Assembly (NCBI GenBank): GCA_029339195.1
Contig: JAPTJF010000005.1
Location: 248,001-312,000, forward strand
Length of the DNA: 64,000 nt
Reading direction: 5' to 3'
From: Micractinium sp. NFX-FRZ
Taxonomy: Eukaryota; Chlorophyta; Trebouxiophyceae; Chlorellales; Chlorellaceae
This document shows, piece by piece, positions 42,800 to 54,100 of this stretch; position 1 is the first letter of the stretch, and every line of letters starts with the position of its first letter. The position numbers and the translations under genes are program-made. A model generated the notes under the pieces. The model saw only the letters and a list, made by a program, of their open reading frames with translations. It did not search any database and had not been told where the DNA came from.

Positions 42800-43929
42800 C
42801 CTGACGATGTGCATGGCGGGTTGGGACTCTGTGACCTGCAGATTGTTGCATGCGTGCTGTGAGCAGACTGTCGGACTGGACAAGTGGCGAGGCGCCAAAA
42901 CTGCAGGAGAGTCGCGGCGGGCAGCAGGGGCAGGGCATGTGCAGAGGGAAGGGGGTCGGTGGTGCAGGCAGGTGCAGAAAGATGGAGGGGGAGATGGGCA
43001 GGCAGGTGGGTGTGATCCGGTCGAAAAAGGTGTCCATGGCATAGCATATGGATGCATCAAGCTGCTGCACGCACATCGGCATCGGCAGACGGGAGCACGT
43101 GCCGGCAGGCGGCAGCTGCAGCCTGCAGAAGCCGCCCTGCCGCTCAGGAGCAGCAGCCGGCGGCAGGCACCGGGCCTGGCACGGCCGCAGGTCTGCTTGC
43201 GGGGCCCGGGCGGCTAGGAAGGGTCCCAACTGGTTTGTCCCGTCCCCCACCAGCTGGACAGCCAGCTGTGCTGCAGGATGGCGGCTGCAGGGGGGCAGGG
43301 CAGTCAAGTCGGGGTGCCCTCATGAGCTACTGCGCAGGCATTGCAGGGGTGCGCACAAGCAGAGCGCAGCACCGGCTGGCCCGGCGCTGCCCAAGAGCCC
43401 GCTGATGCCGCCGGCAGTCCCCCCAGCTTGCCTGTGTTGCCGGACGCTGGAGTCCACTTGCCCGCCTGAAACATTCGGGCTGTTACAATTGCATTGTGAA
43501 TGTGAGGGTTCTGCAACAAGGCAGCACTAGTTGGAGGGGCAGGCAACTTCTGCAGGTGAGGGCGGACAGCGGGGGGCCGCGCCGCCAGGCGGCGTGCCGC
43601 CAGCTCAGCTTTGCGCTGGTTGACCTGCGCGCTGCGCAGCTCACCGGGATTCATTAGGTGACCACCACACGGCTGCCTCTGCGGCTTCGCTACTGCTCGA
43701 CTACTTCTGATCACTGTCGCGCGATCGTGGTGCGCGGGTGCCCTTGCCCGCCATATCGAAATGTGGATGTAATTGCCTTGGATTAAGCGTGTCGCGCCCG
43801 GCCTGCGCTGCACTCGTCATTGCACTGTCCGCCGCTGCCGTCGCTGCCGCCGACGTGCTGTTATGTCTGCCTGCCTGCCTGCCGCTGCCGCCTGCAGGCC
43901 TTCACAGCTAAACGGAGACGGCCAAAACA
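42800..43929. other. Intergenic region upstream of UCH
   Basis: About 1.1 kb. The only candidate is a weak minus-strand frame at 43304-43654. The 150 bp before the UCH start codon are rich in CTGCCTG and CCGCCG words. Confidence 0.5.
43304..43654 (-). CDS. Weak candidate ORF, 116 residues
   Basis: Begins MNPGELRSAQVNQRKAELAA and continues with an Arg/Ala/Pro-rich part, then ARMFQAGKWTPASGN. Codon third positions are GC-rich in the first third only. It would be divergent from UCH. There is no family match and no introns were resolved. It may be a chance frame. Confidence 0.22.
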   Translation of the reverse strand: MNPGELRSAQVNQRKAELAARRLAARPPAVRPHLQKLPAPPTSAALLQNPHIHNAIVTARMFQAGKWTPASGNTGKLGGLPAASAGSWAAPGQPVLRSACAHPCNACAVAHEGTPT

Positions 43930-46131
43930 ATGGGCAAGAAGTGGATTCCCCTGGAGAGCAACCCAGATGTGCTGAATGAGTATGCGCAGAAGCTGGGCGT
44001 TGACCTGAAGGCCTCCAACCTAAGCTTCTGTGACGTATTCTCCCTGGATCCAGTGGGTGCTGGCCAGAGGGCAGTGCTGTGCCGACTGTGCGTGTTACAC
44101 TCCTCCTGCATGGTAGTGGGGCTTGATGTATTGGTAACCGTGTATGCGAGGGGGCTGTGCACGCTGCTGGGGGCTGGGCACAGAACCGAGCTGCGCTGTG
44201 CTCCCTCTGTGCTCCCCATCCACCGTGACAGCTTGCGTTGGGTGTTCTGCACTCAAAGGAGTAAAAGTGAAGTGTGTGCTCTGACAGTGCGCCCTTGCTG
44301 CCGCGTGGTGTTGAGGAGCGCCGTTGACATAGCATGCATAGCGTGCGTGCCCCTGGCAAGGGAGCCTCTCGCCACCGCAACCCTCACTGCCTGTACGCCA
44401 TGCTGCCTCACATGCAAGCGCCTCCAGACACGCAGCTTCACCTGCCTCTTGATGGGTGCTTGTTTGAAGGATTGGGACGTGTGCCCCTCCGATCGTTTGG
44501 CGTGCACACAGGAGTGGCTGACACAACCGCCAACCTGGTTGCTTTTGTTTGCTGTGTGTCTGCAGGAGCTGCTGGCAATGGTGCCCCGCCCCGTGGCGGC
44601 GGTCCTGCTGCTGTTCCCCATCACGGCCGCAACGGAGGCGGCGCGCAAAGAGGGTGGGTGGGTGGGTGCCCCGGTGCGTGTGAGTGCATGTATGTCGCTG
44701 GTCACGACTGAAGAGACGTAGTTTGGAGTGTTGGAGGGCTTTGCATGCCGACCAGCCGCAGCATCCCTCCTCACCCCGCCCTCCCCTTTGCCTCCTGCCT
44801 GCAGAGCAGCAGCGCATCGAGGCGCAAGGCCAGGCTGTGAGCCCCTCCGTCTTCTACATGAAGCAGACAATTGGCAACGCCTGCGGCACCATTGGCCTGC
44901 TCCACTCGCTGGCCAACAACAAAGAAGTGCTCAAGATAGGTGTGGTGTGCAAGCTGGTTCTTGCCCCGGGCTTGCACCTTGGGTTGCTGAGGCCTGCTCC
45001 ACTTGCTGGCTAACGACAGGGAGGCACTCAAAATAGGCGCGTGTGGCGTGTTTAAACATACAGCCCACAAGAACATGTACACATACAGCCAACAGCGCCT
45101 TCCTGCATCACCTGCTGCGGGCCACAGAGGTCTTGGACCCGTGATGCACCTCCTCACCCACCACCCCCACCACTTATCCCTCACCATCCCCTCACCCTCC
45201 CTCCTCATCCCTCCCGCAGCCGACGGCTCCTTCCTGCAACAGTTCCTGTCTGCCACGGAGGCCATGGACCCATCCAGCCGGGGGGCCCACCTGGAGCACC
45301 CGCCCGAGGGGGCGCCCGACATCGACTCTATTCACGAGGTGCGCTGGCGCTGCTGCTGCCTCGAACTAGTGTGTTGCGGAGTTGAGTCGAGCAGGCTTTG
45401 GGCGCCTATTGCCTGGCATGTGGATTTTGAATGCACCGATGTCCGACTCAATCGCAATCAAGTGCGCTGGTGCTGCTTGCCTGTCCTGCGGAGTGCACCG
45501 CAACTAGTTAGCCTGCCTGCCTGTTTACTGCTGCCCGCCCAGCTGCCCCCCGCTCCTTGACCTGCAGTCGGCGGCGCAGCAGGGCGACACCGCTGCCCCG
45601 TCAGCAGATGAGGAAGTTGACCTGCACTTTGCCACCTTTGTGTGCCGAGACGGCGCGTTGTACGAGCTGGACGGACGGTGTGCTGTGCTGTGCTGTGCTG
45701 CGCATGACCTGTGCTGTGCTGTGCTTGTGCTGGGGAGGTTGACATGCTGCCTGCCTTGCCTTAAAGTGGCGGGGGCAGGGCAATGTGTTGTGCTGTGCTG
45801 TGCTACTCATGCCAGCTGGCATTGCCACTGCCTGTTGCATCAAAATGCATACCGCCTCCCTGCCGTGCCGGCGCTTCACAACCCTCCCCCCCGTTCATGG
45901 GGCCCTCCCCACCGCCTACCCGTGATCCAGGACCTCATTTGGCCGCCCTCCCTCCCTCTCTCCCGGTCTTGCAATTGCAGGAAGGCGGCACCCATCAACC
46001 ACGGCGCCTGCACGCCCGACCAGCTGCTGGAGCGGGCAGCGGATGTTGTGCGCACCAATTTCATGGACCGAGCAGACTCGGTGCAGTTCAACCTGATTGC
46101 ACTGGCGGCACCTGGCGAGGACTATGATTGA
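43930..46131 (+). CDS. UCH3: Ubiquitin carboxyl-terminal hydrolase, UCH (C12) family
   Basis: Cysteine protease that removes small adducts from ubiquitin C-termini in cytosol and nucleus. The 241-residue protein comes from six exons: 43930-44052, 44566-44653, 44805-44939, 45220-45338, 45568-45677, 45981-46131. It is the length of UCHL3 and plant UCH3 and starts in the same way ([20 protein letters not shown]). The oxyanion Gln91 and nucleophile Cys97 are in [17 protein letters not shown]. The base His175 is in DLHFATFV and Asp190 in YELDGRK. The spacing between His and Asp (15) equals that of human UCHL3 (169/184). The crossover-loop region [15 protein letters not shown] is present. All catalytic residues are intact. 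It converges on the metallothionein-like gene, and a TGTAA at 46378-46382 probably marks its end. Introns 3 and 4 contain fossils of exon edges. Confidence 0.95.
44990..45050 (+). repeat. Decayed copy of UCH exon 3 donor edge
   Basis: Resembles 44894-44955. It repeats ggcctgctccact.gctggc.aac.ac and then a.gcactcaa.ata with a following g.gcgtgtgg-like stretch. It is the copy of the segment just after the nucleophile cysteine and lies inside intron 3. Confidence 0.9.
45432..45495 (+). repeat. Decayed copy of UCH exon 4 donor edge
   Basis: Resembles 45314-45372. It shares ccga.(a/g)tc.gactc.at, then .gtgcgctgg.gctgct and a later aactagt. The exon-ending gag is caa in the copy. Confidence 0.8.
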
Positions 46132-46377
46132 CTGATGGCTGGGGCCTGGACAGTTAAGGACTGGCTTGACTGATGGATGGATGGGCCGATAGGCGGGCGG
46201 TATTGAGACAGGCTGGCAGGCCGGCGGGAGGTGGCAAGGCCCGAGCGCGGCATGGCAGTGCGGGCAGGCAGGGCAGGGCAGCGTGTTGCGATGCCCGCTG
46301 GCGCCAGAGGGCAGCGCTGTGCGGAGCATGCCGTCAGGTTGTTGCAACGCCTGCCAGCTGCGCAGCGGTGGCACGCG

Positions 46378-46382
46378 TGTAA
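46378..46382 (+). terminator. Candidate TGTAA poly(A) signal for UCH
   Basis: About 250 bases after the UCH stop codon. Confidence 0.45.
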
Positions 46383-46402
46383 GCAGTGCGCGAGTGGCAA
46401 GG

Positions 46403-46407
46403 TTACA
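46403..46407 (-). terminator. Candidate TGTAA poly(A) signal for the metallothionein-like gene
   Basis: Plus-strand ttaca, about 310 bases after the minus-strand stop codon. Confidence 0.4.
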
Positions 46408-46715
46408 GTGCAGGATGAATACATCGACAGGTGGGGGTGCCAGCAGGCGAAGCAGGGTGTTCACTCCCTCACAAGATTACGGAGCAGGAAAAATACAAGT
46501 GGATGATGCCCTCTGCTGAGCACCATCATGGCTCCCAGGCATCATCTCGCATAAAGTGTTATGTGTGGGGGCAATACACATGTGGGCATTGCACGCCGGC
46601 AGCACATGCCGGCTGTGCCTTGGATGTCATCTGGCCTCCAGCCTGCACCCGCACCAGCTGTCACTGCTTGCCGCCACCTCCTCCGTCAACAGCGTCCTGC
46701 AGCCCGCCGTGCTGC

Positions 46716-47421
46716 TCACTTCTTGGGGCAGCAAATGCAGTCGGAGCTGCGGGAGGGGGTCGTGCAAGGCATCATGCTAGGTCAGCATAGGCAAGGCGAT
46801 CTCTGTCAGGGCCAGGCAGGTCTGCGCATTGTGCGCACGCACGCCCCCGCAAGCAAGGCAACCCCACGCTGGGCCAAGGGTTGGGAGGAGCACGTACCCG
46901 CATCCGCAGTTGTCGCCGCACTCACAGGCGTCCCTGCAGGGCGGCGAGCATGGTGCAGTTTGTCAGACAGGGGAGACAGTAAGACATACAGCCGGGGACG
47001 GGAGGCGTTGCTGCGCGGCAGAGCTACGGGGGTTGGACACAAGGCCCACCGTGGCGGTCCCCTGGCCGCGCGGCACTGCCTCACCCTCAGCAGCGGCCCC
47101 TGCAGAGCTCAGCACCCACTTGCACCTTGCACCCACTTGCAAGCAGTATTAACAGACACTTACTTGCACTTGGGGCAGGTCTCGGCCTTCTTGTTGCAGC
47201 AGGTGCAGGAGGGGCCGCAGGTGCAGTTGTCGCTGCAGGGGGAGAGGGTGACGCGGGAAGCGGGAGCGGGGAACACGTTTGAGGGGGACTGGGGGGTGCG
47301 GCGAAGGGTGCTACCCTGCCAAAAGAATCAAGACAAGCCACGGCAAGTAAGCTGCAGCATCAATGCCATGCTGAGGGACTCACCCGCAGTTGCAGGCATC
47401 CTTGCATACGGGGCACGGCAT
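46716..47421 (-). CDS. Metallothionein-like protein, 57 residues with 18 cysteines
   Basis: Four small exons on the minus strand: 47421-47384, 47232-47164, 46933-46898 and 46746-46716. They join without frame conflict into a 57-residue protein that starts at an ATG and ends at tga. Exons begin MPCPVCKDACNCG, DNCTCGPSCTCCNKKAETC, KDACECGDNCGCG and SDCICCPKK. The 18 Cys fall in CxC, CxxC and CC arrangements, with no aromatic residue or histidine. The two halves repeat: CPVCKDACNCGDNCTCG against CPKCKDACECGDNCGCG, each ending in a CxCC block. This is the hallmark of a two-cluster metal-thiolate protein binding Zn, Cu or Cd. All donors are gtgagt, gtaagt or gtacgt and all acceptors cag. The taa inside the second donor would otherwise give a 36-residue product by intron retention. 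It is head to head with the TFIIS-like gene. Confidence 0.88.
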
Positions 47422-48148
47422 GCTGGGCTGGTTGGGAGGAGTGGGCAGTCGAGCCTGCAAGGCCGCGTGCGGCGGAGGCGGGGGTGCGGCGGTAGCAGGG
47501 CGTCACGTCAGCCTCGCGACATGAGCGGGAAACCAAACCCCAAGGCATGGTCGCCTGGCCAACAGGCGCGGTGTTCAGAGTGAGCTTCAAGGCAGCCACC
47601 ACAGCAAGGGAGAGCAAAGCCCTAGTGGCCGGGCGGCCCGCAGCAAGCCAGCGCTTGCAAGCTTTGCCACGACGAATGTTAGATCGCCTGAGGCAATGAC
47701 GCAAGGCAGAGCAGCAGGAAGACTGCCCAGTAGCAATTCGGTGCGCCACAGGGTGGCAGGAAGGGCTTGCAACTGCTGCTCACCGATCAAGACGAGCTTT
47801 ACAAGTTGGCACCTGGCGTGGAAATGATGTCGGGGCCATCCTGCAGCCCAGCTGAAGGGGGCAAGGCGGAAGAAGGCTGCCCATGCAGCACAGCCACTTC
47901 ACCGCCTTTGCCGCTCTCAGTTCATAGATGGACAGTCGGACACACCGCTGAATCGACAGCAAGCGCCTTGCAGGCAGGCCAGGGCGTAGGCAAAGGCTTG
48001 GCGCGCTCGGCTAACGAGGCGACAGGTGAGGCAGCTCATTCGCAATGCTGATAGAATATCGCGAGTTGCAGCGCATTGGCCAAGGCGCATTGGCCAAGCG
48101 CTTTGCAATGATCAGCCCGCCCGTTCCCCTGGCCTGCTTGAAAGCAGG
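47422..48148. promoter_or_regulatory. Divergent region upstream of metallothionein-like and TFIIS-like genes
   Basis: 727 bp between start codons. A direct duplication gcgcattggccaag occurs at about 48071-48097 on the TFIIS-like side; its reverse strand contains CCAAT-like cores. Metal-response elements could not be identified with confidence. Confidence 0.35.
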
Positions 48149-51100
48149 ATGTCGGCGGTTGATAGCAGCAGCGATGACGAGCCGCTGTTGCCCAGGACGC
48201 TCAGCCACAAGCAGCAGGCAGAGGTCGCCAGCGGCCCCGCCGCCGCCGCTGCCGCTGCCGCCGACGGCGCCGCCCAGGAGCCAAAGCAGAGGCTGACCCG
48301 GCATAGCTCCCGGGTCTCTCGCGAGCCAACAGCGGAGCCGGAGGAGGCGGCGGCAGCAGCGGAGCAGGGCGGATCGGGTGGCAGCACGGGGCGCGGCGGC
48401 CCCCGCCGCAACGTCAGCGGCAAGCAGCGGGCGGCGGCGGTGCCGCGGACAGCGAGTGGGCGGGGGCGGGCGGACAGGAAGCGGCCGCCCGAGCAAACCA
48501 CCGACACCATCCCCTACAGTGGGCCGGAGGAACTTGTGGGGTGAGTGTGCCCTGGCAGGCGCAGGCAGTAACCGTGCGGCAGTTGTGGTGGCGGCCAGCT
48601 CGCTTGTGCACGTGGGGCATGTTGCATTGCATCCCCACTGCTCTGTTGACAATGCGTGTTGCCATGCAGTCTCTGCTGCTCGGCCAGGCCAGTGGTTGAG
48701 GCCCCTGTGCGGACAGCAGTGTCTGTGCCCGCATGACGCTCATTACAGTCGCTGTTGCTTCTGAAGCTGCTGCTGCTGCTGCCGCTGCTGCAGGCATCAG
48801 TTCAAGGCCTGGTTTGATGACCAAAAGAGGTTTTACCAGGTGCGGTCCTGTGCTCCCTCTTGAAGGCACTGTGTCTGCTGTGCCTATTGTTTTGCTGGGT
48901 TGCTGTGCTCTGTTCTGGATCTACCAATTGTGTGTGTAACCTGTGCCGTGGATGGCGTGTGACAAGTGGCACCGCTGCTGCTTCTCTTGGCCCATGGGCC
49001 CCTGACCCAGCTGCTAACGCGGACCGCCAGCTGCTAACACGGACCGGCGCCGATTTCACTGGCCGGCTGACACCGCGCATGCCCCTCTGCGCTTCGCTTG
49101 CCGCTGTGCAGGGGGAGGTGATAACGTACGATTCAGCACAGGGCACCCATGACATTGTGTACGAGGATGGCGATACCGACGTGAGTGAGGCCATGTCGTG
49201 CTGTGCCGTGCGTGCTGTGCCGTGCTGGGCGGTGCTTTGTTCCAGACGGGAGGTGCGACTGAGGGGAAGAGCGTGGGCCATGCGTGCTTTGGTTGCAGTG
49301 CCAAGTAGTGCCAAGAAAACCCAGGTGTTGGCATGTGTCGAGAGCTCTTCCGCTAGCCACAAGTACTCTACTAGCCGCTGCTGATCATGCTGTAATCCCC
49401 CTTGCTGCCCTCTGCCTGCCCTGCAGAATGTGGACTTTACAAGCAGCACACGTAAGGACGCGTTTGCGGCCGTGCACTGGAACATTGAGGAGTGCCCTGA
49501 CTCTTGGAGCCCAGATGCGGTGGTCACCGGGCCAGGGGCGCGCTGGCAGACCAGCGGGGCTGCGGCAGAGGGCAGCGGCGGGCGGGCCGCCGCCGCCGAG
49601 CAGGCTGAAGCAGAGCAGCCGCAGCAACAGGCGCCGCAGCGTGGAGGGAAGGGGCGGCGTGGCAAGGCGCAGGGCGCGCCGACGGGCGAGGCCGCCGCTG
49701 CCGGCGCTGCTGGTGCTGGGGAGGCGGCGCAGGCTGGCCAGCCGAGCAGCCCCAAGAGGGGCGGCAGGGGAGGCGGGCGCCGGCAGTCCATGAAGCGCAA
49801 GCAGGCCATGGCGCAGGCTGAGCCAGCGGCAGCAGACCAGCAGGTCCGAGAAGCGGAGCAGCAGCAGGCGGCAGCAGGGGAGCAGCCGGCGGCAGCGGAG
49901 GCGGCGGCGCAGGCACAGCTGCCCCAGGCAGAGCAGGAGCGGCAGCAGCAGGGTGGGCAGGATGCAGAGGAGGGCACATGGGCAGCAGCGCCGGCGGCGG
50001 CGGCGGCAGCGGCAGAGCCTGTAGAGACTGAGAGCGACATTGGGGACATAGTGAACAAGGTGGCACAGATGGCCGAGGAGGTGGGAGCAGAGGCGGAGCA
50101 TGCAGCGGCAGCCGAGGCCGAGCAGGCTGCAACGGTCAACACAGCGGAGCAGCCGGCAGCGCCTGCCGTCGCGGCAGAGGAGCCGGTTGCGGCAGCGGGG
50201 CAACAGCCGGGCGCGCCTGCCTCTCAGGGCCCGACGCCCGCCAACAGCGGCAGCCGGCTGCAGCGCCCGACGAAGCAGGCGCGACCGTCAAAGGTTGCGT
50301 CCTGGGTGCAGGGCTCAGTGAAGGCAGGGACCCCGGCAGCATCCGCCAGCGAGAGCCAGCCATCGGTGGCGGGGGCGGCGCCGGCGCCGGCGTCGTCTCA
50401 GCCAGTGGCCAGCAGCGCTACACCAGCCGCGGCCCTGGCGGCGAGCGGCGACGCGCCGGCCGCGCCGCTGGTGGCAGCAGCCCCTGCGGCCGCAGAAGAG
50501 GCTGGCAAGGCTGAGCCTGCTGCCACTGCCGCTCCTGCTGAGGCCCAGGGGGCGCCAGCTGCTGCGCAGCCGGAGCAGCAGGGTGCAGAAGCGGCGGCAC
50601 CCATGGATGTGGATGCACCTGGAGCAGCAGCAGCGGCAGAGCCAGCAGCAGCACCATCGGCAGCAGCAGCGGCACCGCCCGCAACAGAGGAGGTGCCGGC
50701 AGCAGAGGAACCGCCAGCTCACTCTGGTGAGGTGCCAGACAGCGGCGCCCGCGGCGGCGCCAAGCGGCATCGGAGCGGCAGCGGCCAGCCGCCGCTGCGG
50801 CAGCAGCGGCAGCGGCAGCAGGCTGCGAAGCAGGGGCAGGAGGCGGAAAAGGCAGGCGTTGCGGCGGCGGCCGGAGCAGCAGCGGATGCGGCAGCTGAGG
50901 CTGCGGCGGGGGCGCCGGGGCCGGCGCAGCAGGGCCAGCCAGAGGCGGAGGCACCCCCAGGGTCCGCTGCCAAGCGCAAGCGCACAGGCAAGGCGAGCCG
51001 GCAACCTTCAGTGGAGGAGCCAGCAAAGGGCGCGCCTCCCGCGGCAAAGGAGAAGGGCGCTGCGGGCGGGCGGCCCGCTAGCAAGCAGGCCGCCGCCGCC

Positions 51101-54100
51101 GCCGCCGCCGCTGCTGCTGCTGCTGCTGCCGAGCAGGCGCGGTCGCCGCCGCCGGGTGCTGGGGCAGAGGGCAGCGAGGCGGCAGCGCTGGGCTCCCCTG
51201 GAGCTGGCAAGATGAGGGGGTCGGTGGGCACGCCTGCCGCTGGGCTGGAGGTGCCCAAGCACTCGGACCCAACCGTGCAAGGTGGGTTGTGAGGCACCGC
51301 CTGCCTGCCTCGTGCGCTGCGTTGTATCGTTGCTCTGCACCCCCCAATCCCTGCTGCTGTGGTGCTGGGCATGAACACTCGCGTACAGGTAGCGTCCAGC
51401 AATCATTACATGCCTGGCTGCCTGATCTACGTGTACACGCGGTTCCCTCCTCTGATCTGGTTTTTGCACACCTGCCCCCTTCCTGCAGAGCTGCTGGTTC
51501 AGCTGCAGGGCCTGCACGCGGCGGAGCAAAAGTATGAAGCGCTAGTGCAGCAGGCGGCAACGGTGTGTAGCAGCTTCCTGCTGCTGCTGCTGCTGCTGCT
51601 GCCGCTGATGCAACCGCTGATGCCGCCGCCGCTGATGCCGCCGCCGCCTGTAGTCCCCGAACAACCCGCATGCTGGCGCGCCCTGCGTCTTGCTGCTTGT
51701 TGAACTGTGGCCGCCCACAGCCGCCTCCCATGGCACCACAAACACTCGCCTTTAGGTGCCAGCGCTTGACCGCATTTTCTGTTGATGCCCTCTGCTGAAA
51801 CCCTGCTCTGCCTGTGCCTTGTGCTGCCTGCCCTGCAGCTGGCGGGCAGCATCCATGGCAGCATGGAGAAGCTGCGGGGCATGGAGGTGACTATTGAGCA
51901 GCTGGGGCAGGCAAAGATAGGTAGGCCACGTGTCCATGCCGTGTGTGTTGGCTACAAGGTTGGCTGTGAGGTTAACATGGCGGTGGCTCAGCAATGGATG
52001 CTGGACGTATGGGCAGCTGGGTCAGACCAAGGCAGGTAAGCACGGGAGAAGGGGGAGTTGAGATGAGTCCTAGTTTAGTCGTAGCGTCAAAGGCAGGCGT
52101 GAGCGGCTGTGGCAGGCCCAGGTAGCGCAGCACGTCAATCAGGCGGGGTGTGGGATAACTGGTTAAGAAATCTACTAGTCAAGCATAGTAGTACATATGT
52201 AGAGAAGCATCCATGTGTACAAGTTGGGGCCAGTGCTGTGAGCCGCTGTGTGAAACCTCTTGCTGTGTGCCTTTACTGCTGCTGCCACCGTAAGCGCTCA
52301 ACTCCCGTACCGCCCTCTTGCCTTACCCATCATACCCACCTGCGCCTGCAGGCGAGCATGTGCTAGCCAGGCTGGTGGGCAGGTGCGCCAACAAGCTGGA
52401 GCCAACGTTCAAGCCGCTGCAGGAGCAGCAGAGCGAGGCAGTTCAATCCAGCAAGCAGTTGCTGGCAAAGTGGAAGAAAGTGCGGGCCGATGCACTGGTG
52501 CAGGCAGGGCAGGGCAAGCAGCAGGGGCAGGCGAAGCAGGCGAAGCAGCAGCCGCCGCAGCAGCAGGGGAAGCAGCGGCAGGCCCACCCTCCGGCGGCGG
52601 CCGCCTCCCTGCCCAAAGAGCTTCTTGGGCTTGCTGCCGACCACCAGCCGCAGCAGCATGAGCTGGGCCTGTCGCTGGCGCCCCAGCGGCTCAAACGTGA
52701 GCAGTCCGCCGACCCGCCTGCTGCCCAGCAGCAGCCGCCGCAACAGCAGCAGCAGGTGGCGCCCGCAAAGGCCGAGATGCCGGCAGGCAAGGAGGAGGCA
52801 GATGGGGTGCCGGCGCTGGCGTTTGAGACCACGGGTGAGCGCCGGGGGGGAGGACTGGCTGGTGTTGCAGGCAGGGAGGGCTGGCCGGCAGTGTATGTGC
52901 ACTGCCAACAGGGTGCCTGAGCCTGCTGCCTTGACTGTGCGAGGGTGCTAGAGCGTGCTCTGGCATCCTCGCTTCCACCCTGCCCTGCCAGCTCCCACGT
53001 GCCGCACTCCCCATGCCGCACAGGCGTGACTGGTGAAGCGCCCCCGCCTGCCACCTGTCCTTCTTGCGCAGCCTGGACATGCTCTCCTGTCCCTCTGATC
53101 CGCCGCCCAGGTGACAGACCGTCTGACCCCTTCTCTGTTGAACCGCCCCCCTCCCCTTGTGCAGGCGACTGGCGGCGCGACGCCGCCATCCAGGTGTTCA
53201 CACTGGCACTGAACCTGGCGCAGACGCCCCTGGGCGCGGCTGTGGAGCTGGAGCAGCAGCTGTTTGAGGACTACCCGCCGGGTGAGCCGGTGCTTGGACT
53301 ACAGCATAAGTTTTTCTTGTCTTGTGTGATTGCAACCGCCCCTGCTCTGGCTAGAGTGGGAGCAGGGGTATTTTTCAGCTCCCTCAAGGATGTGTGGAAA
53401 CTTCCCAGTGGCAATGCCTCTGTGCGCTGTCTGCCGACCTGGCTGCCCCTGCCACCCCGCCGCTGGCTCCCTGGCTCTATCTACGTGCAGGCAAGGAGGG
53501 CGAGGAGGATGGAGGGTACCTGGACGCCGTGAGGATGGTGTACAACCACCTGTCGCCGCAGGTACGCGCCCTGCTCGCGTCGCGGTGTGTTTGATCTTGT
53601 GTGCCTCGGGGGGCGTTCATCCGTGCCCACGGGGTTGCACACTGGCCCGCTGCTGCTCCTTGGTTGTGCCCAGCCAGCCAGCTGTGGCTGCCAGCCGTGT
53701 GTTGGCAGCGCCCGCCCTGCTACTGCCAGCGGGCATCTTGCAAGGTTGGCCCGACTGGCCACTCGTTGCTGCGTGCCCGCCCGCATTCTCGCCCACTCCT
53801 GGCAGCTCTGACCATACATTGCATGACTGCAACTTGTGGTCGTTGCACCCAACTTACACCCTGCTCTTGTCCTTTGGCGTGCCGCGCGTGCAGAGCGCCG
53901 AGCACCGCCCGCTGCTGCCCTTCATGCTGCTTGCGGGGACGGAGCGGGCGCAGGACGTGGCTCGCTTCACGCTAACAGACCTGAAGGCCGCTGGTAAGCC
54001 GAGGCGCACTGCACTGCAAGCTCTGGGCCTGTGGGGCAGTGGGAAGGGTGGCCGAGCGCAGGCTCTGTCTGGCCCGCAGGCCGCAGGCAAGCCAAGCCGT

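Larger units (their letters stand above)
46132..46715. other. Tail-to-tail region of UCH and metallothionein genes
   Basis: Contains the 3' UTRs only. Plus-strand TGTAA at 46378-46382 (UCH) and minus-strand TGTAA at 46403-46407 (metallothionein-like) are about 20 bases apart, so the two transcripts may overlap at their ends. Confidence 0.5.

Noticed and set aside
49385..50203. Long minus-strand frame rich in Leu/Arg/Cys
   Set aside because: Antisense shadow of the Ala/Gln-rich exon of the TFIIS-like gene; GCN and CAG codons give Cys/Leu/Arg on the other strand.
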